Positions 22,515-32,474 are shown, counted from the stretch's first letter. The stretch is DNA of 64,000 nt from Stenotrophomonas sp. ATCM1_4 (GCF_004348115.1 NZ_QPFB01000001.1:1155978-1219977), one strand, 5' to 3'. Notes: generated from the letters alone by a model not told the origin. Made by a program: numbers and translations.

Positions 22515-23017
22515 GGGAAGATCTCCATCAGCGGTGCTTCATAGCGGCTCTTGATCTCGGCGATCAGCGCATCGGCATCGTCCAGGTGCAGCACGTGCAC
22601 CAGCAGGTGACGGCGGTCATCGGACAGCGCCGCGGACACGGTGCCGGGGGTGAGGGTGATGAAGCTGGTCAGCGCGGCGATGCCGTGGATGTTGGCGATG
22701 TCCAGTGGCACCCAGATGAAACCGGGCTTGAGCCGTTGCTCCGGGCCCAGCACCTGCATGGCCACGCGGATGTTGGACACCAGGATATCCCACAGCACCA
22801 CGCACAACAGCTTGGGCACCGGCCGCAGCGTGCCCAGCCGGGCGAACTCGCGGTCCAGGCGTGCGGCGAACAGCGGCACCACCAGCCCGAGCAGCATGCC
22901 CAGCAGCAGTTGGCCCAGGTTGAAGCTGTCGGACATCAGCAGCCAGAAGGCGGTGACCGTCAGCGACAGTGCCGGCGAGGGGAACAGGCGACGCAGCAGG
23001 GGGCGGGGCGTACTCAT
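22511..23017 (-). CDS. mnhE/phaE: Multisubunit cation/proton antiporter subunit E
   Basis: A 168-residue protein. Two N-terminal membrane segments are followed by the conserved cytoplasmic MnhE domain with KPGFIWVPLDIANIHGIAAL and SFITLTPGTVSAALSDDRRH. It overlaps subunits D and F by 4 bp each. It is an accessory subunit needed for assembly of Mrp-type antiporters. Confidence 0.9.
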   Translation of the reverse strand: MSTPRPLLRRLFPSPALSLTVTAFWLLMSDSFNLGQLLLGMLLGLVVPLFAARLDREFARLGTLRPVPKLLCVVLWDILVSNIRVAMQVLGPEQRLKPGFIWVPLDIANIHGIAALTSFITLTPGTVSAALSDDRRHLLVHVLHLDDADALIAEIKSRYEAPLMEIFP

Positions 23018-24561
23018 GGCTGCCTCATCTGTGGCGTGGTGCCGCGCACGTCGTTGAGGTACTGCTCCGGCGACAGCAATTGCGTGGCGATGGCGTCGGT
23101 CTGTCGCATCAGCGGTGCAGCGAACACGCTCATCAGCACCACGTAGCCGAGCAGCAGGCAGGCCGCGGTGGTCTCGTAGGGGCGCGCCGGGGCCGCGGGC
23201 TGCGGCTCGGGTTCCGGTGCATCGTCCTCATCGCCGGGCACGTGCCAGAACAGGCGGATGCCGGTACGGGTCAGGCCCATGATCACCAGCAGGCTGCTGC
23301 CCAGCACCACCGCCCATACCACGCCGGTATGGGCCTGCGGCACGGCGCTCAGCAGCGCGGCCTTGGCCAGGAAGCCGGCCAGTGGCGGCAGGCCGGCCAC
23401 GGCCACCGCGCCGACCAGGAACAGCAGGCCCGGCACGGTCTTGCCCGGCAGTACGGTCTGCTCGCCGTCACGTGGCTGGCCGCCACGGATGCGGCGACGA
23501 CGGATCAGGTCGACCACCAGGAACAGCGCGGCGGCGGTGAAGGTGCTGTGTGGCAGGTAATACAGTCCGGCCGAGATCGTGCCGGCATTGCCCAGCGCGA
23601 AGGCGATGAACAGCGTTGCCGCCGAGACCACCACCAGGTAGGCCACCAGCACGCTCATGCGGGTGGCGGCCAGTGCGCCCAGGCCGGCCAGCAGCAGCGT
23701 GGCCAGCCCGGCCCACAGCAGCCAGTCGCCGCCGTAGCCGGCCAGTGCGCCGGCACCGGCGCCGAACCACAGCGTGCTGACCCGCAGCACGGCGTACAGC
23801 CCGACCTTGGTCATGATCACGAACAGGGCCGCGACCGCGGCCGGTGCACGTGAGTACGACTCCGGCAGCCACAGGTACAGCGGCAGCAGCGCGGCCTTGG
23901 AGCAGAACACCAGCAGCAACAGGCCCAACGCGGCCTTGGCCAGCTTCAGGTGCGACGGCGACAGGCCGGCGATGCGCTGGCTGATCTCGGCCATGTTCAG
24001 CGAGCCGAGCGTGGCGTACAGCATCGCCAGCGCGATCAGGAACAGCGTGGAGGCGGCGATGTTGAACATCACGTAGTGCAGGCCGATGCGCAGGCGCAGG
24101 CCACGGCCGCCGGACAGCAGCAGGCCGTACGAGGCGATCAGCAGCACCTCGAAGAACACGAACAGGTTGAAGATGTCGCCGGTCAGAAATGCACCGTTCA
24201 GGCCCATCAGCTGGAACTGGAACAGCGCATGGAAGTGCGGTGCGCGCCGATCCCAGCCGGTACAGGCATACAGCAGGCAGGCGATGGCCAGCAGCAGGGT
24301 GGTGCCGAGCATCCAGCCGGCCAGGCGGTCGGCCACCAGCGCCACGCCCAGCCGGGCCGGCCAGTCGCCCAGCAGGTAGGCGGTGATGCGGCCTTCACCG
24401 GTCTGCGCGACCAGCAGCGCCACCGACACCGCCAATGCGGTCATGCTGGCCCAGGCCACGCTGCGCTGCACCTTCGGGCCATAGCGGCGGTGTTCGACGA
24501 ACAGCGACAGCGCCGCGCCCAGCAGCGGAATCAGGACCGGCAGGATCACCAGGTGGTTCAT
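23014..24561 (-). CDS. mnhD/phaD: Multisubunit cation/proton antiporter subunit D
   Basis: A 515-residue homologue of the proton-pumping NuoL/M/N subunits of complex I, with about 14 helices. The segment with FEVLLIASYGLLLSGG carries the conserved acidic residue of helix 5, and SKAALLPLYLWLPESYSRAP holds the conserved lysine and the LPxAY-like loop. It provides one of the ion paths of the antiporter. Overlaps of 4 bp on both sides. Confidence 0.92.
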   Translation of the reverse strand: MNHLVILPVLIPLLGAALSLFVEHRRYGPKVQRSVAWASMTALAVSVALLVAQTGEGRITAYLLGDWPARLGVALVADRLAGWMLGTTLLLAIACLLYACTGWDRRAPHFHALFQFQLMGLNGAFLTGDIFNLFVFFEVLLIASYGLLLSGGRGLRLRIGLHYVMFNIAASTLFLIALAMLYATLGSLNMAEISQRIAGLSPSHLKLAKAALGLLLLVFCSKAALLPLYLWLPESYSRAPAAVAALFVIMTKVGLYAVLRVSTLWFGAGAGALAGYGGDWLLWAGLATLLLAGLGALAATRMSVLVAYLVVVSAATLFIAFALGNAGTISAGLYYLPHSTFTAAALFLVVDLIRRRRIRGGQPRDGEQTVLPGKTVPGLLFLVGAVAVAGLPPLAGFLAKAALLSAVPQAHTGVVWAVVLGSSLLVIMGLTRTGIRLFWHVPGDEDDAPEPEPQPAAPARPYETTAACLLLGYVVLMSVFAAPLMRQTDAIATQLLSPEQYLNDVRGTTPQMRQP

Positions 24562-24932
24562 GCGCCGGCCTCCGGCTTGCCCGCGGTGGGCGGATCCGGC
24601 TCGTGGGCGTCGACGTGGTCGCTGTGGTTGTCACTGCGGCTGCGCATGGCCAGCACGATGCTCACCGCGGTCATCGCGAAGGCGATGACGATGGCGGTCA
24701 GCACCAGCGCCTGCGGCAGCGGGTCGGTGTAGTGGGCAAGGTCGCTGCTCACCCCGTCCTTGAGCACCGGCGCCTTGCCGGTGACCAGCCGCCCGGCGCT
24801 GAAGATCAGCAGGTTGGTCGCATACGACAGGAAGGTCATGCCGAGGATGACGTCGAAGCTGCGTGCGCGCAGCAGCAGGTACACGCCGATCGCGGCCAGC
24901 ACGCCGATCGCGCTTGCCAGGGCCAGTTCCAT
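24558..24932 (-). CDS. mnhC/phaC: Multisubunit cation/proton antiporter subunit C
   Basis: A 124-residue NuoK-like subunit with three helices. LLRARSFDVILGMTFLSYAT and DPLPQALVLTAIVIAFAMTA are the conserved MnhC segments. The C-terminal tail after the last helix is charged. Its start overlaps the stop of subunit A in TGATG and its end overlaps subunit D by 4 bp. Confidence 0.92.
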   Translation of the reverse strand: MELALASAIGVLAAIGVYLLLRARSFDVILGMTFLSYATNLLIFSAGRLVTGKAPVLKDGVSSDLAHYTDPLPQALVLTAIVIAFAMTAVSIVLAMRSRSDNHSDHVDAHEPDPPTAGKPEAGA

Positions 24933-27760
24933 CAGTGCATCTCCCCGGTGCGTGCCGAACGGCGGTGGATATCGATTTCGCCGTGGCGGGCGTTGCGGGT
25001 GCGCGAGGGCTTGATCGTGCCCATCATCGACAGGATCAGCATCACCCCGCCGAACACCACCAGGTACACGCCGGTGTCAAAGCCCATCGCGCTGGCCAGC
25101 GGCACCTCGCCAATCAACGGCAGGTGCAGGTCCAGGTGGCCACTGGTCAGGAACGGCACGCCGAACAGCATCGAGGCCATGCCGCTGAGCACGGCGACCA
25201 TCAGGCCCAGGCCGATGCAGCGGATGTAGTCGAAGCCGAAGCGCGACTCCACCGACACGGTGCCCTGGATCACGTACTGGATCAGCAGCGGCACCGCCAG
25301 CACCAGGCCGGCGACGAAGCCGCCACCGGGCGCGTTGTGGCCGCGCAAGAACAGGAAGATGGACACCGTCAGGGTCAACGGGAACATGATCTGGGCCAGG
25401 TCGGCCGGCACCGGCAGCTTGATCGGCGGGCCGGGCATGATCTGTTCCGGCGCCATCCGCGAGCGCCGCAGCAGCGCGTGCACCACCAGTGCGGCGATGC
25501 CGAACACGGTGATCTCGCCGAAGGTATCGAAGCCGCGGAAGTCCACCAGGATGACGTTGACCACGTTCTGGCCGTAGGCCTCGGGCAGCGAACGCACCAG
25601 CATCTCGCCGGCCATGGTGTTCGGCGGCAGCGTCATCATCGAGTAGGCCAGCGCGGCCAGGCCGCCACCGGCGACGATGGCGATCAGCGCATCACGCCGC
25701 CTGCGCCAGCGCGAGCGTTCCGGCGGCGACTGCGCCGGCAGGTAGTTCAGGGCGAGCAGCATCAGCACCAGCGTGACCATCTCCACCATCAGCTGGGTCA
25801 GGGCCAGGTCCGGTGCCGACAGGAACACGAAGGTCAGCGCAACCATCAACCCGGTGCCGCCCATCACGATCACCGCCAGCAGGCGCTGCTGGAACAGGAA
25901 CAGCCCGGCGAACGCGCAGGCCAGCATCACCAGCCACAATACCCAGCCCAGCAGCGGCATCGACTGCGGTGCCGGCCATGCCGGCATCGCCGGGCTGGCG
26001 ATGAACGGTGCGGCGGCGACGATCACCGCCACCAGCACCAACGCCATCAGCATGCGCTGCAGGCTGCCGTTGGCCAGTGCGGCGGTGACGCGGTGGGCGA
26101 TGCCGAACAACAGGTCCAGGTTGCGCTGGAACAGCAGCTTGCCGGTGGGGCGGTTGGCGGCGGCGTACAGGTCGGTGAAGCGGCGCAGGCCGAAGTACAG
26201 GGCGATGCCACCGGCCACGCCGATCGCGCTCATCGCCAGCGGCAGGTTGAAGCCGTGCCAGATCGACAGGCTGTACGCGGGCATCGCCGGGCCGAGGATG
26301 GCGCTGGCGCCGGCCTGCAGCACCGGTGCCACGGTCAGTGCCGGCGAGATGCCGACCGCCAGGCAGATCACCACCAGCACTTCCACCGGCACCTTCATCC
26401 AGCGCGGCGGCTCGTGCGGGACCACGTCCAGGTCAAGCGGGCCCTTGCCGAAGAAGGTGTCGTGCACGAAGCGCAGGCTGTAGGCCACGCCGAGGATGCC
26501 GGCCAGCAGCGCGGCAGCGCTCATCGCCGTGCGCATCCAGTGCGGACCCTCGGTGGCCAGTGCCTCGGCGAACAGCATTTCCTTGGACAGGAAGCCGTTG
26601 AGCAGCGGGATACCGGCCATCGCCAGCGAGGCGATGATCGCCAGCGTGCTGGTGATCGGCATCAACCGGCGCAGCCCGCCCAGCTTGCGCATGTCGCGGG
26701 TGCCGGTCTCGTGGTCGATGATGCCGGCGGCCATGAACAGCGAGGCCTTGAAGGTGGCGTGGTTGAGGATGTGGAACACGCCGGCCACAACCGCCATCGG
26801 CGTGGACAGGCCGAACAGCAGCGTGATCAGGCCCAGGTGCGAGATGGTCGAGTACGCCAGCAGGCCCTTGAGGTCATGCTGGAAGATCGCGCTCCAGGCG
26901 CCGATCAGCAGGGTGATCGCACCAATGCCGCTGACCACGTAGAAGAACAGCTCGGTGCCGGCCAGCACCGGGTGCAGGCGCGCCAGCAGGAACACGCCGG
27001 CCTTCACCATCGTGGCCGAATGCAGGTACGCCGAGACCGGAGTGGGCGCGGCCATCGCGTGTGGCAGCCAGAACTGGAACGGGAACTGCGCGCTCTTGGT
27101 GAAGATGCCGGCCAACACCAGCACCAGTGCCCACGGATACAGCGTGCTGGCGCGGATCAGCTCGCCGGAGGCCAGCACCACGTCCAGGTCGAAGCTGCCG
27201 ACGATGCGGCCGATCAGCAGCACGCCGGCCAACAGTGCCAGGCCACCGCCGCCGGTGACGATCAAGGCCATGCGCGCGCCCTCGCGCGCGTCCTTGCGGT
27301 GCGACCAGAAGCCGATCAGCAGGAATGAACTGATGCTGGTCAGCTCCCAGAACACCATCAGCAACAGCAGGTTGCCGGACAGCACCATGCCCAGCATCGC
27401 GCCCATGAACAGCAGCAGGTAGCTGTAGAAGCGACGCGTGCTGTCCCTGGGCGAGAGGTAGTAATGAGCGTACAGCACCACCAGTGCGCCGATGCCCAGC
27501 ACCAGCCCGGCGAACATCCAGGCCAGCCCGTCCAGGCGCAGGCTGAAGTCCAGCCCGATCTGCGGCAGCCATTGCCAGCTGTTGCGGATGACCTCGCCGT
27601 CGAGCACGGCAGGGGTCACGCTGCCCAGCAGCACCAGCCCGAGTACGGGCGCGGCACCTGCAAGACAGGCAGCGGTGGTCCGTGACAGGCGGGCATACAG
27701 GGCGATGACCGCCGCCAGCAGGAAGGGCAGCAGGAGAAGGCACAACAGGACTGGCGTCAT
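24932..27760 (-). CDS. mnhA/phaAB: Multisubunit cation/proton antiporter subunit A (fused A/B)
   Basis: A 942-residue protein with about 22-24 membrane helices. The first two thirds are NuoL-like (FMGAMLGMVLSGNLLLLMVF, SAQFPFQFWLPHAMAAPTPV, LLAYSTISHLGLI). The last third contains the MnhB-type domain (RGHNAPGGGFVAGLVLAVPL) fused to the A part, as in the Pha antiporter of rhizobia. First gene of the A-C-D-E-F-G operon. The complex exchanges Na+ or K+ for protons across the inner membrane and supports alkaline and salt tolerance. Which cation it uses cannot be told. Confidence 0.92.
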   Translation of the reverse strand: MTPVLLCLLLLPFLLAAVIALYARLSRTTAACLAGAAPVLGLVLLGSVTPAVLDGEVIRNSWQWLPQIGLDFSLRLDGLAWMFAGLVLGIGALVVLYAHYYLSPRDSTRRFYSYLLLFMGAMLGMVLSGNLLLLMVFWELTSISSFLLIGFWSHRKDAREGARMALIVTGGGGLALLAGVLLIGRIVGSFDLDVVLASGELIRASTLYPWALVLVLAGIFTKSAQFPFQFWLPHAMAAPTPVSAYLHSATMVKAGVFLLARLHPVLAGTELFFYVVSGIGAITLLIGAWSAIFQHDLKGLLAYSTISHLGLITLLFGLSTPMAVVAGVFHILNHATFKASLFMAAGIIDHETGTRDMRKLGGLRRLMPITSTLAIIASLAMAGIPLLNGFLSKEMLFAEALATEGPHWMRTAMSAAALLAGILGVAYSLRFVHDTFFGKGPLDLDVVPHEPPRWMKVPVEVLVVICLAVGISPALTVAPVLQAGASAILGPAMPAYSLSIWHGFNLPLAMSAIGVAGGIALYFGLRRFTDLYAAANRPTGKLLFQRNLDLLFGIAHRVTAALANGSLQRMLMALVLVAVIVAAAPFIASPAMPAWPAPQSMPLLGWVLWLVMLACAFAGLFLFQQRLLAVIVMGGTGLMVALTFVFLSAPDLALTQLMVEMVTLVLMLLALNYLPAQSPPERSRWRRRRDALIAIVAGGGLAALAYSMMTLPPNTMAGEMLVRSLPEAYGQNVVNVILVDFRGFDTFGEITVFGIAALVVHALLRRSRMAPEQIMPGPPIKLPVPADLAQIMFPLTLTVSIFLFLRGHNAPGGGFVAGLVLAVPLLIQYVIQGTVSVESRFGFDYIRCIGLGLMVAVLSGMASMLFGVPFLTSGHLDLHLPLIGEVPLASAMGFDTGVYLVVFGGVMLILSMMGTIKPSRTRNARHGEIDIHRRSARTGEMH

Positions 27761-27857
27761 GCGGAAGCGCAGGGGTGACGGGCAGGTTTTCCAGTCTAAC
27801 AGGCGCTTTTTTCCGCCCGGAACCTTTTTATGAACGAGCCGTTCGGGTTCGGCGCGG

Positions 27858-28778
27858 TCAGTCGTCGTTCCCGGCGGCCGCCGCCAGCGAGCGCGGGTCG
27901 CGCACCAGCAGGGTGTCGGTTTCCAGCGTTTCGACGATGCGCCGCGCCACGCTGCCGATCAGCAGGTCGAACAGCGCGCCACGGCCGTGGGTGGCCACGA
28001 TGACCAGTTCGGTGCCGGCGGACCGCGCGTGGTCGGCGAGGATGCGGGCCGGCTCGCCGGGTTCGATGACCGCGTGCACGTGCGCTTGCCCCAGCCGTGG
28101 CCGCAATTGCGCCAGCAAGGCCTGCGCCTGCGTGCGCGCGGCGCTGGCGGCCTGTTCCTGCAGGGTGTCGCGGTCGCCGCCGGGGAGCAGGCTGCCGGGG
28201 GCATCAAGTGCGTGCACCAATGACAACTGCAATGGCACATCGAACAGTTCCAACGCGCTGCCAGCCGCCTGCGCGGCGCTGTCGGAGAAGTCGCAGGCCA
28301 CCGCGAGGTGGCGGTAAGGGCCGCGTACCCGGTCATGCACGATCAGCACCGGCAGCCGGCTGTGGCGGGTCAGCCACATCACGGTTGAGCCAAGCGTGGG
28401 CTGCTCGAACAGGGAATCACGGGCGATGCCGGTGATGATCAGGCCGCAGTCCTCCTGCGCGGCCAGCTGCAGCAGTGCACGACCGACGTGGCCGTGGCCG
28501 ATGCGCAGCTCCACCTGCAGGTCATCGGCGTCGCCTTCCAGCAGGCGTTGCAGGCGACGTTCGGCTAGCTGCCGGGCCTGGCCGTCGTCGACCGCCGGGG
28601 CCGAGGACAGCAGCCCGCCGGTGATGCCGGTGGCCGCTGCGTCCGGCAACACGGTCGCCACCACTAGCCGTGCGTTCCATTGCCGCGCCAGCTGCAACGC
28701 ACGGGCCAGTGCACGGTCGGTGCGGGCGCTCAGGTCGGTGGCGAGCAGGAGAGCGGTGGGGGTGGAGCTGGCGGTCAT
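27858..28778 (-). CDS. Tandem universal stress protein
   Basis: A 306-residue cytoplasmic protein with two Usp domains (about 1-150 and 155-300). The first starts ALLLATDLSARTDRALARAL and ends GSTVMWLTRHSRLPVLIVHD. The second starts RHLAVACDFSDSAAQAAGSA and ends THGRGALFDLLIGSVARRIV, with the glycines of an ATP-binding loop. Such proteins accumulate under starvation or membrane stress. It is upstream of the antiporter operon with about 97 bp between, so cotranscription is possible but not evident. Confidence 0.9.
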   Translation of the reverse strand: MTASSTPTALLLATDLSARTDRALARALQLARQWNARLVVATVLPDAAATGITGGLLSSAPAVDDGQARQLAERRLQRLLEGDADDLQVELRIGHGHVGRALLQLAAQEDCGLIITGIARDSLFEQPTLGSTVMWLTRHSRLPVLIVHDRVRGPYRHLAVACDFSDSAAQAAGSALELFDVPLQLSLVHALDAPGSLLPGGDRDTLQEQAASAARTQAQALLAQLRPRLGQAHVHAVIEPGEPARILADHARSAGTELVIVATHGRGALFDLLIGSVARRIVETLETDTLLVRDPRSLAAAAGNDD

Positions 28779-28849
28779 GGCGTCCTCGCGGCGATTCCTT
28801 TCATCCGGGCACGTCAGGATGCCTCATCGGATCGCCTATCCTGTGATGC

Positions 28850-29767
28850 ATGGAAGATAGCACTCGTACCAATGAGGGACAGCGCAAGGCGCTGGTGTTT
28901 GGCGGCAGCGGTCAGATCGGCGAGCGCCTGCTGGACAACCTGCGCCGCGCGGGCTGGCAGGTGAGCGCGGTCTCGCGCACCGCCCGTCCGGCGCGGCCCG
29001 GCCTGGAATGGATTGGCGGTGATCTGTCCGGCCACTGGCAGGGCGCCCGCGATTTCGATGTGGTTTTCAGCTGCGGTCCGCTCGATCATTTCGCGCGCTG
29101 GTACGCGGCGTCGGATCTGGGGCCGGCACGCGTCGTGGCATTCGGCTCGACCAGCGTCGACGTCAAACAGGATTCGGCCGATCTGGCCGAGCGCGACGTG
29201 GCGCGCCGGTTGCGTGAGGCCGAAGCGACGCTGTTCGCCGCCGCGCAGGCGCGTGGCGTGGCCGCCACGGTGCTGCGCCCCACGCTGGTCTACGGTGCGG
29301 GGCGCGACAAGACGCTCAGCGTCATCGCCGCGATGGCCCGCCGCAGCGGTGTGTTCGTGCTGCCGGCATCGGCCAATGGCCTGCGCCAGCCGGTGCATGT
29401 GCAGGACCTGGCCGATGCGGCCATGCAGGTGCTGGAACAACCGGCCACCGCGGGCCAGGCCTATGCGCTGGGCGGCGGGGAAGTACTGGGCTACGGGGAA
29501 ATGGTCCGCCGTGTGCTGGCTGCGTTGCAGCCGCCTGCACGGTTGCTGCGGATACCGACCCCGCTGTTCGCCCTCGCGCTGCGCGTGGCGCATGCGTTCG
29601 GGCGCCTGCGTGGCATGAACGCGGCCGCGCTTGCCCGCATGCAGGAGCCGCTGGCGTTCGACACCGCACCGGCACGGCGTGATTTCGGCTATGCGCCGCG
29701 TCCGTTCATGGTGGATGCGGCCATGCTCGGACTGGCCGACGCACCCGCCGGCGAGGCGTCACCGTAG
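28850..29767 (+). CDS. NAD-dependent epimerase/dehydratase family protein
   Basis: A 305-residue extended short-chain dehydrogenase. It has the N-terminal KALVFGGSGQIGERLLDNLR (GxxGxxG), a serine pair in VAFGSTSVDVKQ, and LRPTLVYGAGRDKTLSVIA followed by the QPVHVQDLADAAMQVL segment typical of extended SDRs. The classical tyrosine of the YxxxK motif is not seen at the expected place (RDVARRLREAEA), so it may bind NAD without redox activity. The stop codon TAG lies inside a GTAG repeat-like sequence. Confidence 0.8.
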   Translation: MEDSTRTNEGQRKALVFGGSGQIGERLLDNLRRAGWQVSAVSRTARPARPGLEWIGGDLSGHWQGARDFDVVFSCGPLDHFARWYAASDLGPARVVAFGSTSVDVKQDSADLAERDVARRLREAEATLFAAAQARGVAATVLRPTLVYGAGRDKTLSVIAAMARRSGVFVLPASANGLRQPVHVQDLADAAMQVLEQPATAGQAYALGGGEVLGYGEMVRRVLAALQPPARLLRIPTPLFALALRVAHAFGRLRGMNAAALARMQEPLAFDTAPARRDFGYAPRPFMVDAAMLGLADAPAGEASP

Positions 29768-29812
29768 CGCGGGTGGACACCCCGGACTGAAGGGGCCGGC
29801 AATGCCGGCCCT
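29764..29812. terminator. GTAG-type hairpin followed by a bidirectional terminator
   Basis: GTAG at 29764-29767 includes the stop codon of the upstream gene and leads a GGGTG/CACCC hairpin. Then GGGCCGGC-AAT-GCCGGCCC (29793-29811) forms an 8-bp stem with T residues following on the plus strand and a shorter T stretch on the minus strand. It separates convergent genes ending at 29767 and 29818. Confidence 0.65.
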
Positions 29813-29817
29813 TTGCA

Positions 29818-30297
29818 TCAGTAGCGCCAGCCGAACTGGCGGAACAGCTTGGCCAGCACCCAGATCGGCCCGATCAGCAGGTAGGTCAGGTCGGTCAGGA
29901 AGCTGGGCCGGCGGCCCTCGATCTTGTGGCCGATGAATTGTGCGATCCACGCCACCACGAACACGCCGATGGCGATGCGCAGCAGCATCGGGATGCCCAG
30001 TCGGTCTTCCAGCAGGCGGCACAGGCAGCCGCTGACGAAGAACAGGAACAGCATGCCGATGCCCAGCGGGCGGGACAGGCGGTTGTAGTAGGCCCAGGTG
30101 CCGAACATGGCCAGGGCGGCCCAGATCCCGTGCTGGAACCAGGGCATCAACGGCGGGATGCACCACAGCAGGGCGATCACCGACCACAGGATGGCCGGCA
30201 CCGCGACCACGTGGATGGCTTGGTTGGTTTCATTGCGGTGGTCGCCGGAGTAACTGGCGAAATAGCGGTCCACCGGACGCGCGGTACTCATGTCCAT
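29818..30297 (-). CDS. DUF962/Mpo1-like membrane protein
   Basis: A 159-residue protein with four membrane helices. It begins RPVDRYFASYSGDHRNETNQ and continues with IHVVAVPAILWSV, the N-terminal His signature of the YGL010w/Mpo1 family; QFIGHKIEGRRPSF supplies the second conserved histidine region. The yeast relative is an iron-dependent alpha-dioxygenase of 2-hydroxy fatty acids. In bacteria the role is unproven. GGAGG is 4 nt before the ATG at 30297 and 10 nt before a second ATG at 30291; either may be used. Confidence 0.8.
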   Translation of the reverse strand: MDMSTARPVDRYFASYSGDHRNETNQAIHVVAVPAILWSVIALLWCIPPLMPWFQHGIWAALAMFGTWAYYNRLSRPLGIGMLFLFFVSGCLCRLLEDRLGIPMLLRIAIGVFVVAWIAQFIGHKIEGRRPSFLTDLTYLLIGPIWVLAKLFRQFGWRY

Positions 30298-30382
30298 ACT
30301 CCCTCCCGGATGTGGCCGGCAGAGCATAGCGCGCCTTCCCTACGGGCGCGCATGGTTGCCCAGGCGCGCCCCCGGGGCGGGA

Positions 30383-31309
30383 TCAGTCGAGGTGGATCCC
30401 GGCCAGCTTCTGCAGTGCCTCGGCGTATTTGTCGCGGGTACGCCCGATCACCTCGGCCGGCAGCGTCGGGCCCGGCGCGGACTTGCCCCAGTCCAGCGTC
30501 TCCAGGTAATCGCGGACGAACTGCTTGTCGTAGCTGGGCGGGCTGATGCCCACCTGGTACTCGTCGGCCGGCCAGTAGCGCGAGGAATCCGGGGTCAGCA
30601 TCTCGTCCATGATGTACAGGCGGCCGTCGGCGTCGGTGCCGAACTCGAACTTGGTGTCGGCCAGCAGGATGCCGCGCTCGGCCGCGTACTCGGCGGCGAA
30701 CTTGTAGATGCGCAGGGTGGCGTCACGCACCTTCTCGGCCAGGTCCGCGCCGACCGCCTTGACCATCGCGTCGAAGTCGATGTTCTCGTCGTGGTCACCG
30801 ACGGCGGCCTTGGTGGACGGGGTGAAGATCGGCTCCGGCAGCTTCTCGGCCTGCTGCAGGCCATTGGGCAGCTGGATGCCACTGATCTTGCCGGTGCGCT
30901 GGTAGTCCTTCCAGCCACTGCCGATCAGGTAGCCGCGGGCGATGGCTTCCACCGGGACCGGCTTGAGCTTCTTGGTCACCACCGCGCGCTTGGCGTACAG
31001 CGCCGGGTCCACGCCTTCGGGCAGCACGCTGGCCACGTCGATGCCGGTCAGGTGGTTGGGCATCAGGTGGGCGGTCTTGGCGAACCAGAAGTTGGAGACC
31101 TGGCACAGCATCTCGCCCTTGCCCGGGATCGGGTCGGGCAGCACCACGTCGAACGCGGACAGGCGGTCGGTGGCCACGATCAGCAGGTAGTCGCCCGGGG
31201 GAGTACCGGCAGGCAGGCGTTCGCGCGGGATATCAAACACATCACGCACCTTGCCGCGATGGCGCAAGGGCAGGCCGGGAAGATCGGATTGCAACAGCGT
31301 GGTTGGCAC
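30383..31309 (-). CDS. purC: Phosphoribosylaminoimidazole-succinocarboxamide synthase
   Basis: A 308-residue SAICAR synthetase, which joins aspartate to CAIR with ATP in purine synthesis. [50 protein letters not shown] and the C-terminal [13 protein letters not shown] are all diagnostic. The single-domain form of about 300 residues is usual in this family. I choose the GTG at 31309 because AGGAG lies 5 nt before it; the GTG at 31315 overlaps that ribosome binding site. Confidence 0.95.
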   Translation of the reverse strand: MPTTLLQSDLPGLPLRHRGKVRDVFDIPRERLPAGTPPGDYLLIVATDRLSAFDVVLPDPIPGKGEMLCQVSNFWFAKTAHLMPNHLTGIDVASVLPEGVDPALYAKRAVVTKKLKPVPVEAIARGYLIGSGWKDYQRTGKISGIQLPNGLQQAEKLPEPIFTPSTKAAVGDHDENIDFDAMVKAVGADLAEKVRDATLRIYKFAAEYAAERGILLADTKFEFGTDADGRLYIMDEMLTPDSSRYWPADEYQVGISPPSYDKQFVRDYLETLDWGKSAPGPTLPAEVIGRTRDKYAEALQKLAGIHLD

Positions 31310-31458
31310 GGGCACTCCTGGGACTTGGCTATGAAGCCGCCGGCACGGAGGGACCCTTGGGGCCCGCGGCAGGACGGCGGGCGGCCTAGTGTAAAGCCGG
31401 ATTGGGCCGCTGTGGCATAAAATGCAGGGCCCGCCCGCCCTGAATCGCCACCCCGCCC

Positions 31459-31788
31459 ATGCGCTGGTACGGAAAACTGCTTGGTTTCATCGCCGGGGCC
31501 CTGCTTTTCAGGCCCAATCCGCTGTTTGGCGCGGTGATCGGCCTGTTGCTGGGGCATGCCTTCGACAGTGACTGGTTCAAGCTGGGCAAGGACCTCCCGT
31601 ACCGTGAACTGGGGGTCACCCGCGACGCCACCGACGCCGAGATCGACCTGGCCTACCGCCGCCTGATCTCCCAGTACCACCCCGACAAAGTGGCCGGCGC
31701 CGCGCCTGAACTGCGCGAACAGGCCGAAAAGAAGGCGCGGCAGATCAACGCCGCCTACGACCGCATCAAAACCCTGCGCAAGCGCTGA
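31459..31788 (+). CDS. Small membrane-anchored DnaJ-domain protein
   Basis: A 109-residue protein. Residues 1-35 contain a hydrophobic anchor ([20 protein letters not shown]). The C-terminal J-domain spans about 48-109 ([20 protein letters not shown]) with the HPD tripeptide in QYHPDKVAG that stimulates Hsp70 ATPase. It resembles the C-terminal part of DjlA without the TerB domain. It lies 11 bp upstream of rpe. Confidence 0.88.
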   Translation: MRWYGKLLGFIAGALLFRPNPLFGAVIGLLLGHAFDSDWFKLGKDLPYRELGVTRDATDAEIDLAYRRLISQYHPDKVAGAAPELREQAEKKARQINAAYDRIKTLRKR

Positions 31789-31799
31789 AAGGCTTTCCC

Positions 31800-32474
31800 A
31801 TGTCCAACTGCATCATCGCCCCGTCCATCCTGTCGGCCAACTTCGCCAAGCTGGGCGAGGAGGTCGACAACGTCATCGCCGCCGGTGCCGACTGGGTCCA
31901 TTTCGACGTGATGGACAACCATTACGTGCCCAACCTGACCATCGGCCCGATGGTCTGCCAGGCGCTGCGCAAGCATGGCGTGACCGCGCCCATCGACGTG
32001 CACCTGATGGTCGAGCCGGTGGACCGCATCGTGCCGGACTTCGCCGAGGCCGGTGCCAGCCTGATCAGCTTCCACCCGGAGGCCAGCCGACACGTGCACC
32101 GCACCATCCAGCTGATCAAGTCGCACGGCTGCAAGGCCGGCCTGGTGCTGAACCCGGCCACCCCGGTGGAAGTGCTGGACTGGGTGCTGGAAGACCTGGA
32201 CCTGGTGCTGCTGATGTCGGTCAACCCGGGCTTCGGTGGCCAGGCCTTCATCCCGTCCACGCTGGACAAGCTACGTGCGGTGCGCGCGATGATCGACAAG
32301 CTCGGCAAGCCGGTGCTGCTGGAAGTGGACGGTGGCGTGAAGGCCGACAACATCGGGCAGATCGCCGCCGCCGGTGCCGATGCCTTCGTCGCCGGTTCGG
32401 CCATCTTCAATGCGCCGGACTACGCCGAGGTGATCGCGAAGATGCGCGGCAACGTCGCGGCGGCGCGGGGCTGA
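31800..32474 (+). CDS. rpe: Ribulose-phosphate 3-epimerase
   Basis: A 224-residue TIM barrel that interconverts ribulose 5-phosphate and xylulose 5-phosphate. All signatures are present: [30 protein letters not shown] with metal-binding His/Asp, [12 protein letters not shown], and [10 protein letters not shown]. It follows the J-domain gene by 11 bp and precedes the GNAT gene by 3 bp, so the three are likely an operon. Confidence 0.96.
   Translation: MSNCIIAPSILSANFAKLGEEVDNVIAAGADWVHFDVMDNHYVPNLTIGPMVCQALRKHGVTAPIDVHLMVEPVDRIVPDFAEAGASLISFHPEASRHVHRTIQLIKSHGCKAGLVLNPATPVEVLDWVLEDLDLVLLMSVNPGFGGQAFIPSTLDKLRAVRAMIDKLGKPVLLEVDGGVKADNIGQIAAAGADAFVAGSAIFNAPDYAEVIAKMRGNVAAARG

Noticed and set aside
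24863..27328. An 821-codon open frame on the plus strand across the antiporter subunit A gene
   Set aside because: It is antisense to a clear membrane protein, its translation is His/Gln/Arg-rich without domains, and long antisense frames are common in high-GC genomes.
28850..29767. Classical SDR catalytic tyrosine in the epimerase-like protein
   Set aside because: The expected YxxxK is not present at the usual distance after the serine, so enzymatic activity was not asserted.
31402..31423. TTGGGC and TAAAAT as a promoter for the DnaJ-like gene
   Set aside because: Spacing of 10 bp is not workable, so no promoter is claimed.
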